From Acetatifactor muris (GTDB taxonomy: Bacteria; Bacillota; Clostridia; Lachnospirales; Lachnospiraceae): a stretch of DNA of 64,000 nt. Shown here in pieces: positions 8,888 to 18,882 of this stretch (the first letter of the stretch is position 1; every line of letters begins with the position of its first letter). The notes under the pieces are model-generated. The model searched no databases. It was not told the DNA's origin and saw nothing but the letters and a program-made list of their open reading frames with translations. The position numbers and the translations under genes are program-made. The DNA lies in contig NZ_JANJZD010000004.1 in the NCBI RefSeq assembly GCF_024623325.1, positions 62,001 to 126,000 of the forward strand. Reading direction: 5' to 3'.

Positions 8888-9120
8888 ATGTGGCAGCGGA
8901 ACTGGAAACAGCAGTCCACATGAATGACACCCGGAAGGATTTACGGACGCATATTTTTGCGGCCGAAAATCCTTCCATGAGGGGGTGTCAGAATGTGGCA
9001 GCGGAACTGGAAACAGCCTGTGCTTAGATAGTACCCAGAGGATTTACGGACGCATGTACTTGCGTTCGGAAATCACTCTGCCGTATAAGGTACTGTCAAA
9101 GCACAGGCGGAACTGGAATA
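8888..9120 (+). repeat. structured intergenic repeats, two copies with unrelated stems
   Basis: Two hairpins of the same architecture as the other copies but with different stem sequences. The first (8916-8998) has CCACAT/ATGTGG outside and TGACACCC/GGGTGTCA plus GGAAGGATTT/AAATCCTTCC inside. The second (9017-9107) has CCTGTGCTT/AAGCACAGG outside and AGTACC/GGTACT inside. Each is preceded and followed by a GCGGAACTGGAA string; a 25-base direct repeat starts at 8888 and 8993. The last string leads into the ribosome site (ATAGGAG) of the tandem esterase gene. This fills the whole gap between the two genes; no coding sequence is seen. Confidence 0.8.
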
Positions 9121-9132
9121 GGAGACTCTATC

Positions 9133-11457
9133 ATGCAGACAAAACAAAATCAGGCATTGACAATGCATCCATTATTTTTTGATGCAATATACAGAACAGC
9201 TTACATGGAGAAGAAAGACGGAAAAGTTGCGCTGAAGTATAAAGATGATATCTGCGGTGTAAGACTGGAAGACAACAAAGATGTGACATTTACCATGCGT
9301 GCGCCTTCGGCGGAGACTGTGGAAGTGGCCGGCGTGGGAGGAAGTATGGGAAGGGACCGAATCCGGCTGGAGAGAGATGAGGAGGGTAATTTCTCGAAGA
9401 CTGTATCCGGAATTGCCCCGGGATTCCATTATCATTTCTGGTATGTGGACGGAGTACAGGTGACGAATCCTGTGGCGCCTGTGGCTTATGGCTGCTTTGG
9501 AGCCACCAATTTCTTCGAAGTACCCAGAGAAGGCGAGGATTTCTGGTTCCTGAAGGATGTGCCCCACGGTGATGTGCAGGTGCGCACCTATGTGTCCAGT
9601 GTGAATGAGCATGTGAAGAAATGCTATGTGTACACGCCGCCTTCTTACGGCAGTGCGCCGGAGAAGAAATATCCGGTGCTCTATGTGCAGCACGGAGTGG
9701 GCGAGGATGAAACAGGCTGGATCTGGAACGGGAAGCTGAACTTTATCCTGGATAATCTGATTGCAGAGGGAAAATGTAAGGAAATGATCGTGGTGATGTG
9801 CAGCGGTTATGCTTTCCTGAAGGATGAAGATCCCGTATTTTATCCCGGCGATTTCGGACGGGAGATTACAGAAAATGTAATTCCGTTTATTGAGAGTAAT
9901 TACCGCACGGCAAAGGGAAGAAGCAACAGGGCCATGGCGGGACTGTCTCTGGGGTCCGCACAGGCCACGCAGTTTGTGGCGCGGTTCCAGCACCTGTTCG
10001 CGCATCTGGGTGTGTTTTCCGGTATGCGGGACGGAGAGACAGAACAGATTTTAAGCCAGCATGAGAAATATCCCATGGAGACAGTGTTCATGACCGGCGG
10101 AATCGGAGAACAGGGTCTGGCCGAAAGACAGAAGGTATATACAGACCGTTTTCAGGCGCTTGGGGTGGCCGGAGGACAGAGAAGCTATCCCGGATATCAT
10201 GAGTGGCATGTATGGAGAGCAAGTCTGAAGGATTTCGCAGAGCTGATTTTCCAGGGCGAGGACAGAGGAGATCAGGGAGAAGCGGATTTTACATATGAAG
10301 AGTGTACTCTTACAAAGGAGCAGCTGGATCGTCAGACTTTTGCAGAGCATATTCTGATGTTCGACCCTATCTACAAGGGACTGATCCGCGCTGTGGATGA
10401 AAAAGGAAGACCCGCAGGGAAATACAAGGACGAACACTGCGGAGCGGAAGTGACGGATGTGGCAGGCGGCAAAGCCAGATTCTGGATTCGTGCCCAGGGT
10501 GCGAAGACCGTGGAAGTAGACATCTGGGGAATGGGCTGTTTTGCCATGGAGAAAGCCGAGGAAGACTGGTGGAGCTGTGAAGTGACGGGAATCGAGAAAG
10601 GGTTCCATTACTATGGCATCAAAGTAAACGGCGTGGATGTACTGGACAGCAATGCGCCGGTAGGGTACGGCGGATTCCGGGCAATCAACTATCTGGAAAT
10701 GCCCGAAGAGGACTTCGAGGAGTACAGAATCAGACAGACGCCTCACGGAACCGTACATCTGAATTACTATCCTTCGAAGGAGACAGGACGCACAAAACTC
10801 TGCTATGTATATACGCCGGCTTCTTACGAGAAGGAGCCTGAGCGCAGATATCCTGTGCTTTATCTGCAGCACGGCGGCGGAGAGAACGAGGCAGGATGGG
10901 TATGGCAGGGCAAGCTTGCCAATCTGGCGGACAATCTCATTGCCGCAGGCGAGATGGAAGAGATGATTGTGGTCATGAACACAGGGTATGCATTCCCGGA
11001 AAACGGCGCCTACCATCCGTCCATGAGTGCTTTCACGGAAGAACTGGTGAGTAGCGGCATTCCTTATATTGACAATACCTACAGGACGATTGCCGACAAG
11101 GCCCACAGAGCCATGGCGGGATTGTCCATGGGCGGCATGCAGACCCAGAAATGTGTCTATGCGCATCCGGAGCTGTTCGAGTGGGCCGGCATTTTCTCCG
11201 GTGGACTGATCATTCAGAATGAAGAGGTGGATTACAGTCACATTCTGCTGGATCCGGAGGAATTTGCAAAGCGGTTTAAACTGCTGTTCGTGGCCTGCGG
11301 AACGGAAGAGTCCAGCTTTGAAAGTACGAAGAAGAACGAGGAGACCGTTCTGGCGGCAGGTGTTCCCATTGTGCCTTTTGAGGGATACGGCTATCATGAC
11401 TGGACGTTCTGGAGACATTGTGCAAATGATTTCCTGAGAAGACTTTTTAAGGCCTGA
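9133..11457 (+). CDS. tandem-duplicated esterase (two CE1-like alpha/beta hydrolase units)
   Basis: A 774-residue protein with two copies of one unit: an N-terminal beta-sandwich (E-set/CBM48-like, with PGFHYHFWYVDGV in copy 1 and KGFHYYGIKVNGV in copy 2) followed by a PF00756-type alpha/beta hydrolase. The nucleophiles are Ser272 (GLSLGS) and Ser665 (GLSMGG). The catalytic His regions are YHEWHVWR and YHDWTFWR. Such enzymes remove feruloyl or acetyl groups from xylan. There is no signal peptide, so the substrate is intracellular. The copies are clearly diverged, so this is an old duplication; a single-unit relative is encoded at 17611. Confidence 0.9.
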   Translation: MQTKQNQALTMHPLFFDAIYRTAYMEKKDGKVALKYKDDICGVRLEDNKDVTFTMRAPSAETVEVAGVGGSMGRDRIRLERDEEGNFSKTVSGIAPGFHYHFWYVDGVQVTNPVAPVAYGCFGATNFFEVPREGEDFWFLKDVPHGDVQVRTYVSSVNEHVKKCYVYTPPSYGSAPEKKYPVLYVQHGVGEDETGWIWNGKLNFILDNLIAEGKCKEMIVVMCSGYAFLKDEDPVFYPGDFGREITENVIPFIESNYRTAKGRSNRAMAGLSLGSAQATQFVARFQHLFAHLGVFSGMRDGETEQILSQHEKYPMETVFMTGGIGEQGLAERQKVYTDRFQALGVAGGQRSYPGYHEWHVWRASLKDFAELIFQGEDRGDQGEADFTYEECTLTKEQLDRQTFAEHILMFDPIYKGLIRAVDEKGRPAGKYKDEHCGAEVTDVAGGKARFWIRAQGAKTVEVDIWGMGCFAMEKAEEDWWSCEVTGIEKGFHYYGIKVNGVDVLDSNAPVGYGGFRAINYLEMPEEDFEEYRIRQTPHGTVHLNYYPSKETGRTKLCYVYTPASYEKEPERRYPVLYLQHGGGENEAGWVWQGKLANLADNLIAAGEMEEMIVVMNTGYAFPENGAYHPSMSAFTEELVSSGIPYIDNTYRTIADKAHRAMAGLSMGGMQTQKCVYAHPELFEWAGIFSGGLIIQNEEVDYSHILLDPEEFAKRFKLLFVACGTEESSFESTKKNEETVLAAGVPIVPFEGYGYHDWTFWRHCANDFLRRLFKA

Positions 11458-11556
11458 TAATTCAGGTGAATGATTTAGTTGAGCTGAGCAGATTATGGCT
11501 CATTTAAAATAAAACTAAATACTGCAAAAAACGAATACAGAAAGAGAGGACAGAAA

Positions 11557-13158
11557 ATGGCAAGAGAAGCAAAAATTACGGTTCACCCTTCCTACGAGAC
11601 CGGAGAAATCTCTCCGAGATTGTTCAGTACTTTCCTGGAGCCCATCGGTTCCATGGTAAACGGTACCATGTTCAATCCCAAACACCCCACGGCTGACGAG
11701 CAGGGATTCCGGCGCGACTTTATCGACGCGCTGAAAGCGACGGATATGCCCGCAGTACGTCTGCCCGGCGGTAATTTCGTATCCGCATGGAGCTGGAAAG
11801 ATTCCATAGGACCGAAGGAAGAGAGAAAAGTAAGACTTGACCCCGCATGGCATCAGTACATTACCAATGAAGTAGGGCATGACGAGTATCTGCAGTGGGC
11901 GGAGAAAGTGGAGGCAGAGCCTCTCTACACCATCAACCTGGGCACCGGCGACATGCGCGATGCCATGGATATCGTGGAATACACCAATCATGAAGGCGGA
12001 ACCTGGTGGTCAGATCTGCGCCGGAAGAACGGACATGAGAAACCTTATGATGTAAAGACCTGGTATCTGGGCAATGAGATGGACGGCCCCTGGCAGCTGG
12101 GTTCCTGGGATAAAGATCCCAGAGGATACGGCGTGCGTGCAAACGAAGTGTCGAAGGCAATCAAGTGGATTGACGGACGGATTGAGACTGCAGTCTGCGC
12201 ATCCTCGGCTTCCTTTATGGACCACTATCCTCAGTGGGAGGAAACCGTGCTTCAGGAATGCTATGATTCCGTGGATTATCTTTCCATGCATCATTATCAC
12301 AGCGCACCTCCCGGAGATATAAAGGCTCTGTTGGGCGGTTCCGCTTACTATGAGGACTTTATCAATACGGAGGTAGCACTCTGCGACCTGATTGGTGCGA
12401 AATGCCGTTCCCCGAAGAAGATCATGCTTTCCTTCGACGAGTATGGAGCAATGATGCGCCCCAACACACCGCTGCATCCGGGATATGGCTATCACAATAT
12501 GATTCGTGCCCATTACAGATTTGATCCGGAGAGGAAGTATATCCTGCATGATCCTGACAAGATGGAAGACCGTTTCAGACCGGGTGGAGATCTGCTGCAG
12601 ATGCTGTCCATGCTGTCCATTCAGCTTGCATTCCTGCGTCATGCGGACAGAGTGAAGATCGGCTGTATGACAGGCGGACTTGGTGCGCTTTGCTCATCCA
12701 ACCATGACCATGTCTGGAAGTCGGCTTCTCACTATGCTTACTGCCAGATGATGGAATATGCAAGAGGAACTTCCATGCGGACCGCAGTGGAAAGCGAAAC
12801 CTTTGATATGCCCGGCTATGCCATCGACGATACTTCACAGTACACCGGCAAGGAAGGCATGAACTACATTGACGCCGCGTCCGCCTGGGATAAGGAGAAA
12901 GAGCAGCTGGCAGTGTTTGTCATCAACCGCAGCGAAGAGAATGAGTATCCTCTGACCCTGGATGTAAAGGGCTTTGAGAACTATACATTTGTGGGACATC
13001 AGGAAATGTGCACTACAGATCTGGATGTCCGGAATACCTTCGAGGAGCCGGATGTCATCAAACCTGTGGCCAATGAGGGCGGCGTATTTGAAAACGGCGT
13101 GCTGAAGACTCATGTGAAACCTCTGTCCTGGAATGTGCTGCTGTTAAAGAAGGCATAA
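11557..13158 (+). CDS. GH51 alpha-L-arabinofuranosidase
   Basis: Releases arabinose side chains from arabinoxylan-type oligosaccharides. The 533-residue protein has the GH51 TIM barrel and a C-terminal beta-sandwich. The acid/base is Glu174 in LGNEMDGPW and the nucleophile Glu295 in SFDEYGAM; the early GNFVSAWSWKDSIGP also matches the family. It is cytosolic, with no signal peptide. The upstream 99-base gap lacks the structured repeat, but has a small TGAGC..GCTCA hairpin and an A-rich stretch shared with the binding protein gene at 1131. GAGAGGA precedes the ATG. Confidence 0.95.
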   Translation: MAREAKITVHPSYETGEISPRLFSTFLEPIGSMVNGTMFNPKHPTADEQGFRRDFIDALKATDMPAVRLPGGNFVSAWSWKDSIGPKEERKVRLDPAWHQYITNEVGHDEYLQWAEKVEAEPLYTINLGTGDMRDAMDIVEYTNHEGGTWWSDLRRKNGHEKPYDVKTWYLGNEMDGPWQLGSWDKDPRGYGVRANEVSKAIKWIDGRIETAVCASSASFMDHYPQWEETVLQECYDSVDYLSMHHYHSAPPGDIKALLGGSAYYEDFINTEVALCDLIGAKCRSPKKIMLSFDEYGAMMRPNTPLHPGYGYHNMIRAHYRFDPERKYILHDPDKMEDRFRPGGDLLQMLSMLSIQLAFLRHADRVKIGCMTGGLGALCSSNHDHVWKSASHYAYCQMMEYARGTSMRTAVESETFDMPGYAIDDTSQYTGKEGMNYIDAASAWDKEKEQLAVFVINRSEENEYPLTLDVKGFENYTFVGHQEMCTTDLDVRNTFEEPDVIKPVANEGGVFENGVLKTHVKPLSWNVLLLKKA

Positions 13159-13283
13159 AGAACGAAATGGAAGAAACAGAATCTGGAGTCAAAAAAGCTG
13201 ACAGCAGATACGGCGGCATACAGGTACAGGATATCTGAAAGTACAGGAATGCCGGAAGGATATCTGCAGAACAGGAAAAAATT

Positions 13284-15296
13284 ATGACAATGAAAGTGGA
13301 TACCACAGCGTTGCTTCCGGACGGAACAGAATTTCCGTTCTGGGAGAAGGAAAATGATTTTGTAAGAGAAATTCATGTGGATGGTACCCGCGGGAAAAAG
13401 GAAGAAGGGGACGGCAGTGCTGCCTGTCCCTTTCTTTCCATCCAGGAAGCGGCGGAAGCGGCAGAACCCGGAACCCGCGTGTTGATTCACGGCGGTACCT
13501 ACAGAGAATGGGTCAGACCCAGAAGGGGTGGAGAATCCCCTGACAAGATGATCAGCTACGAGGCGTTCGGCGACGGAGAAGTCATTGTAAAAGCCTCTGA
13601 ACAGGTGCGGGATTTTACGGAAAGCAAGGGCTGGCGCATCGGCGGATTTCCCGGACAGCCTGTCGCTTCCGGAATGCGTATCTGGCAGCACAGGCTGGAC
13701 CCGGATATGTTCCGGGGTTACAATCCCTTCTGTGCAGTGAACATTCTTCACGACAGACTGTTCATAGAATACGACAAGACTGACATGACCACCTACCTGA
13801 ATCGGAGAGGGATGGTTTTCTGTGACGGGAAGCCTCTGCAGCAGGTGAGTCTGTACAATCATATGTCCCGTCAGGACGGAAGCTACTGGGTGGAGGCCAA
13901 CGGCCAGACTGTTCATTTCAGGCTGCCCGGGGACGGCAACCCGGCGGACCATGTCATTGAGCTTACCTGCAGAGAACAGTGCTTTGCGCCGGAAGAGCCC
14001 TTTTTACCTTACATTAAGGTAAAGGGAATCACTTTCGCCCATGCGGCTACCGGAGCACCGGTGCCTCAGAGAGGGGCGTTGTCCTGTTACAGGGGACATC
14101 ACTGGATTATCGAGGACTGTGTGATTGACTGGTCCAATGCGGTGGCCATTGACGTGGGGAACGAATGCTGGCATCATGATTTTAATCCGGAACAGATTGT
14201 GGGAAACAGCGTCATCCGCAGATGTACGATTAAGGATGCAGGAGTGTGCGGTATTGCGGGCCTGCACGCGGAGAATATGCTGGTGGAGGACAATCTGATT
14301 GTGGGAACCGGCTGGCAGCGCATGGAACTCTCCTGGGAGGCAGGCGGGATGAAGCTGCACAACAGCAGAAACGGCCTGTTTCGGCGTAACATTTTCCGGG
14401 ACACTTTTCGTGCGGATCATATCTGGCTGGACTGCGGCAATGAGAATAATCGCCTCACCAGAAATCTGTTCCTGAATGGAATCGAACAGAGGGAAGCGGT
14501 GTTCATTGAGTGTACCAGAGAAGGCGTAAACCTGATCGACCATAATATCTTCTGGAATGTGGAGGGAAGATTCAATCCCAATGAGATTCCGGCGGAACCG
14601 GGGTCTTCGGGCTGGTATAAGCTGACGGAGAACAGCGTCGTCAACGGATATGCCGTTTACGGCGAAGGTACGGACCGGATGTGCGTGGTGAACAATCTCA
14701 TCGGAAAATGCAGGAGTGCGGGATATTTTGCCAAACCGGTGGGCTTCCGCATGCACGGGCTGGAGCGGGGCGGAACCTCCAGAGATGCGGTTCTGGCCGG
14801 GAATATTTTCTATGACTGTAAAGAAGCGGCCATCAAATTCCCCACCAGGGACAATACATCCGAGGGCAATCTGTATGTGAAGCTGATGGGCGGTTATCTG
14901 AGAGTGATTTATCCGGAACCGGAAGTATGCCTGAATCTGCCGGCCTGGCAGGAATTTGAGGGATTTGACCTCACCGGGCAGGAGGGATGGTTTGACATCG
15001 AAGTTGATACGGAACAGTATACACTCACTTTCAGGGAAGCCGGGCAGGCACTGTTCGGAATGCCGGAAGAGCTGGAGCGGAGGAAATTTGTGAGACATGC
15101 CCAGGACGTGGGGACTGTGGATGTCACTGAACTGGAACAGAAGTCGAAAGTCGGCCGACAGGTGATCTGGACGGAGGACTTCCTGGGAACGGAAGCGGCG
15201 AAAGACAGCGGCAGAGTGCTTCCCGGCCCCTTCAGGGAACTGAAGGAGAACGAAATCTATCACATTGACCCGAGAAAGATGGGAAGTGAACAGTAA
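13284..15296 (+). CDS. GH120-like beta-xylosidase (right-handed beta-helix)
   Basis: A 670-residue parallel beta-helix protein resembling the GH120 beta-xylosidase XylC of Thermoanaerobacterium. The N-terminal FLSIQEAAEAAEPGTRVLIHGG and GTYREWVRP match that family. Counterparts of its nucleophile and acid/base are visible as Asp383 (IWLDCGN) and Glu409 (VFIECTREG), as I recall the family residues near 382 and 405. It would cut xylose from xylo-oligosaccharide ends in the cytosol. The gap upstream (13159-13283) holds no gene. A less likely alternative is another beta-helix family such as GH141. Confidence 0.8.
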   Translation: MTMKVDTTALLPDGTEFPFWEKENDFVREIHVDGTRGKKEEGDGSAACPFLSIQEAAEAAEPGTRVLIHGGTYREWVRPRRGGESPDKMISYEAFGDGEVIVKASEQVRDFTESKGWRIGGFPGQPVASGMRIWQHRLDPDMFRGYNPFCAVNILHDRLFIEYDKTDMTTYLNRRGMVFCDGKPLQQVSLYNHMSRQDGSYWVEANGQTVHFRLPGDGNPADHVIELTCREQCFAPEEPFLPYIKVKGITFAHAATGAPVPQRGALSCYRGHHWIIEDCVIDWSNAVAIDVGNECWHHDFNPEQIVGNSVIRRCTIKDAGVCGIAGLHAENMLVEDNLIVGTGWQRMELSWEAGGMKLHNSRNGLFRRNIFRDTFRADHIWLDCGNENNRLTRNLFLNGIEQREAVFIECTREGVNLIDHNIFWNVEGRFNPNEIPAEPGSSGWYKLTENSVVNGYAVYGEGTDRMCVVNNLIGKCRSAGYFAKPVGFRMHGLERGGTSRDAVLAGNIFYDCKEAAIKFPTRDNTSEGNLYVKLMGGYLRVIYPEPEVCLNLPAWQEFEGFDLTGQEGWFDIEVDTEQYTLTFREAGQALFGMPEELERRKFVRHAQDVGTVDVTELEQKSKVGRQVIWTEDFLGTEAAKDSGRVLPGPFRELKENEIYHIDPRKMGSEQ

Positions 15297-15308
15297 CAGG
15301 AAACAGTA

Positions 15309-15668
15309 TTTAGAGCTGTCGCGCAGCGACTATAACACAGTCTTAAAGATTCCATGCCCGGGAGAATATTCAGATGCGCTCTATGCAGCTGAATATTGCT
15401 CCCCTACAGGGGCATGTGATCTTTGGAGACGGAAGTAAAAATGAAGAAGGTAAAGAGTCGAAGGCGCACGAGAGAAACTTTCATGAGTGAACTTTCTCAG
15501 GAAAGTTTCTCTCCTGAGGTGTGTGCCGAAGAGACTTTACCCTTTAGAGCTGTGGCGCAGCGACTATAACACAGTCTTAAAGATTCCATGCCCGGGAGAA
15601 TATTCAGATGCGCTCTATGCAGCTGAATATTGCTCCCCTACAGGGGCATGTGATCTTTGGAGACGGAA
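15309..15668 (+). repeat. compound structured repeat: type I, type II, type I
   Basis: Order: constant hairpin (15318-15330), type I hairpin (15340-15430), type II hairpin (15449-15542), constant module with a one-base variant (GTGGCGCAGCGAC, 15552-15564), second type I hairpin (15574-15664). The two type I copies are identical over about 105 bases. Their stem is AAAGAT..CATGCCC / GGGCATG..ATCTTT, and the inner AATATTCAG/CTGAATATT differs from the 4288 copy on both strands. The type II core is a perfect 13-bp GAGAGAAACTTTC / GAAAGTTTCTCTC. The repeat runs into TTCAGGAGG before the carboxylesterase and explains the entire gap. Confidence 0.85.
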
Positions 15669-15690
15669 CTATAATTCAGGAGGTATTTTC

Positions 15691-17217
15691 ATGCTTAGAA
15701 CAGTAAAGACAGAAAATGGAATGGTGCGGGGAATAGAGGCGGCGGATCCCAGAATCACGGCTTTCAAGGGAATTCCTTTCGCGGCTCCTCCCGTGGGAGA
15801 GAACAGATGGAGAGCGCCCCAGCCTGCGGCGGACTGGGAAGGCGTAAGAGAAGCCTATCGCTTTGCTCCTATTTCAATGCAGAGCATTCCGGGGCTGGGA
15901 GACGATATTTACTGCAGAGAATGGCATGTGGACCCGGAGATTGACATGGATGAAGACTGTCTGTACCTGAATGTGTGGACTGGTGCAAAAGCCGCGGATG
16001 AAAATCGTCCGGTGCTGGTATGGTTCTTCGGCGGAGGCCTTCAGTGCGGTTATCCTGCGGAGATGGAATTCGACGGAGAGCGTCTGGCCAGAAGAGGAAT
16101 CGTGGTGGTGTCCATCAATTACCGTGTCAATGCCTTCGGCTACATTGCCCATCCTCAGCTGACAAAGGAACAGCCGGAAGCGCCCTCTAATTTCGGAAGT
16201 CTGGATCAGCAGGCGGGATTAAAGTGGGTAGTGCGCAATATTGCGGCCTTCGGCGGCGACCCGAAGAACATCACCATTGCGGGGCAGTCGGCAGGCGGCG
16301 GAAGTGTGCTGTCTCAGATGGCCTGCCGGGACAATGAAGGACTTTTCCAGAAGGCGATCATCATGAGCGCCATGATAAGGAGCCCCTACAGAAAGGGTGG
16401 AATCGGAAATCCGGAGAAGCTGGAGAGCGCGGAGAAGAACGGCGCGGCGTTCTTCGATTTCCTGGGCGTAAAGACGTTGGAGGAAGCTCGAAAACTGGAC
16501 GCAGCCTTTATCCGTGACCGCTATGAAGAATACACCAGAGAGCATCCGGCCATGTTCACCGTGCTGGATAACTGCTTCTGTGTGGGAGATCCCCTTGTGC
16601 TGTATGCGGCGGGTAAATGTGTGGATGTAAGCGTGATGGCAGGACATACGGGAGATGAATTCCACAATGAGATTCCCGCGGCAAATGAAGAGGAAATGAA
16701 GAAAATGGCCGAAGAATTGCTGGGAGAGCGGGCGGAGAGATTCCTGGCCTGTCCGGAGGCACATGTGAAGACGGAAAGCGGATATGCACCGGTAAGCGGT
16801 ATCAGCTGTACGGTGAGAAGCGAATTCCTGGCCAATGAAAAAGGCGACAAACCCAGAAAGAACTATTATTACAGCTTCCAGCCGGATATTCCGGGCTGGG
16901 ACAATCCGGGTACCTTCCATTCGGTGGATTTGTGGTTCTTTTTTGAATCCCTGGCTAAATGCTGGAGACCTTTTGTGGGCAGACATTACGATCTGGCCAG
17001 ACAGATGTGCAACTACTGGGCCAATTTCATCAGCACGGGAGATCCGAACGGGAAGGATGCGGACGGCACAGACATGCCGTACTGGGACAGCTATACCGAG
17101 GCGCACAGAACGGAAATGCTCTTCACCGGAGACGGCCCTGTGGTGCGCACCAACCAGGAATCCGACTTCATCAAGCTGATCATCGAGCAGATCGGGGAGA
17201 TGATTGAGGGCAAGTAG
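15691..17217 (+). CDS. carboxylesterase, type B family
   Basis: Serine carboxylesterase (PF00135 type), 508 residues. The nucleophile is Ser200 in GQSAGG, and DEDCLYLNVW and a family-typical oxyanion loop (WFFGGG) are present. The open frame extends further upstream, but that part reads through the structured repeat; I chose the ATG at 15691 because TCAGGAGG sits 7 bases before it and homology starts immediately (MVRGIEAADPRITAFKGIPFA). There is no signal peptide. It probably removes ester-linked groups from imported xylan fragments, complementing the other esterases; substrate inferred from context. Confidence 0.92.
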   Translation: MLRTVKTENGMVRGIEAADPRITAFKGIPFAAPPVGENRWRAPQPAADWEGVREAYRFAPISMQSIPGLGDDIYCREWHVDPEIDMDEDCLYLNVWTGAKAADENRPVLVWFFGGGLQCGYPAEMEFDGERLARRGIVVVSINYRVNAFGYIAHPQLTKEQPEAPSNFGSLDQQAGLKWVVRNIAAFGGDPKNITIAGQSAGGGSVLSQMACRDNEGLFQKAIIMSAMIRSPYRKGGIGNPEKLESAEKNGAAFFDFLGVKTLEEARKLDAAFIRDRYEEYTREHPAMFTVLDNCFCVGDPLVLYAAGKCVDVSVMAGHTGDEFHNEIPAANEEEMKKMAEELLGERAERFLACPEAHVKTESGYAPVSGISCTVRSEFLANEKGDKPRKNYYYSFQPDIPGWDNPGTFHSVDLWFFFESLAKCWRPFVGRHYDLARQMCNYWANFISTGDPNGKDADGTDMPYWDSYTEAHRTEMLFTGDGPVVRTNQESDFIKLIIEQIGEMIEGK

Positions 17218-17218
17218 G

Positions 17219-17592
17219 TTTCGCGCAGCGACAATAAAAACAGTCATAAAATGAACAAGCCCGGGAGGATTTTCAGATGCGAACTGTGCAGGTGAAAATT
17301 ACTCCCCCTCAGGGGCAAGGGCATTTTATGACGGAACTAAAATAGAACAGTAAAGTCACGAAGGCGCACGAGAGAAACTTTCATGAGTGCTCTTTCGAGA
17401 GAAAGTTTCTCTCATAAGGTTGTGCGCAATGCGCGAAGGACATGCGCATAAAGGGACTTTACACTTTAGTGCCGTCGCGTAGCGACTAAAAACAGTCATA
17501 AAATGAACAAGCCCGGGAGAATTTTCAGATGCGAACTGTGCAGGTGAAAATTACTCCCCCTCAGGGGCATGGGCATTTTATGACGGAACTAT
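17219..17592 (+). repeat. compound structured repeat: type I, type II, type I
   Basis: The same three-part layout as at 15309. Type I hairpins lie at 17243-17332 and 17494-17584 (outer CATAAAATG/CATTTTATG), with a type II hairpin at 17350-17462 between (GTAAAGTC/GACTTTAC, GCGCAC/GTGCGC, GAGAGAAACTTTC/GAAAGTTTCTCTC, plus an extra GCGC hairpin). Constant hairpins are at 17220-17232 (first base T) and 17474-17486 (loop T). It begins within a few bases of the carboxylesterase stop codon and runs into ATCAGGAG before the next esterase. Confidence 0.85.
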
Positions 17593-17607
17593 AATCAGGA
17601 GAAATAA

Positions 17608-18744
<1,137 letters not shown>

Positions 18745-18756
18745 AAGTGTATCGTA

Positions 18757-18782
18757 ACAGTTCAGCGTTTTGTCTGAACTGT
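18757..18782 (+). promoter_or_regulatory. 9-bp perfect hairpin before the MATE gene
   Basis: ACAGTTCAG pairs with CTGAACTGT around an 8-base loop. No T-run follows on the plus strand (GATAAAATG), so it is either a weak terminator, an operator or an mRNA hairpin. Confidence 0.4.
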
Positions 18783-18882
18783 GATAAAATGATTCTGTGT
18801 TGGCAGAATAAAAGCCGGCGTGCACTGTCCTGCCGCCATTGTGTATTATATGTGGAAATTTAAGAAGAACGGAGTAAATGGA

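Noticed and set aside
15487-15690. N-terminal extension of the carboxylesterase frame by 68 codons
   Set aside because: The extra codons translate the structured repeat, and a strong ribosome site plus homology place the start at 15691.
4240-17592. CRISPR array
   Set aside because: Repeats are few, separated by whole genes, form long self-complementary hairpins with variable stems, and there are no cas genes.
4240-17592. integron attC sites
   Set aside because: Folded repeats between genes in one direction recall attC, but there is no integrase and the characteristic R and L box pairs are not evident; the genes form a single pathway.
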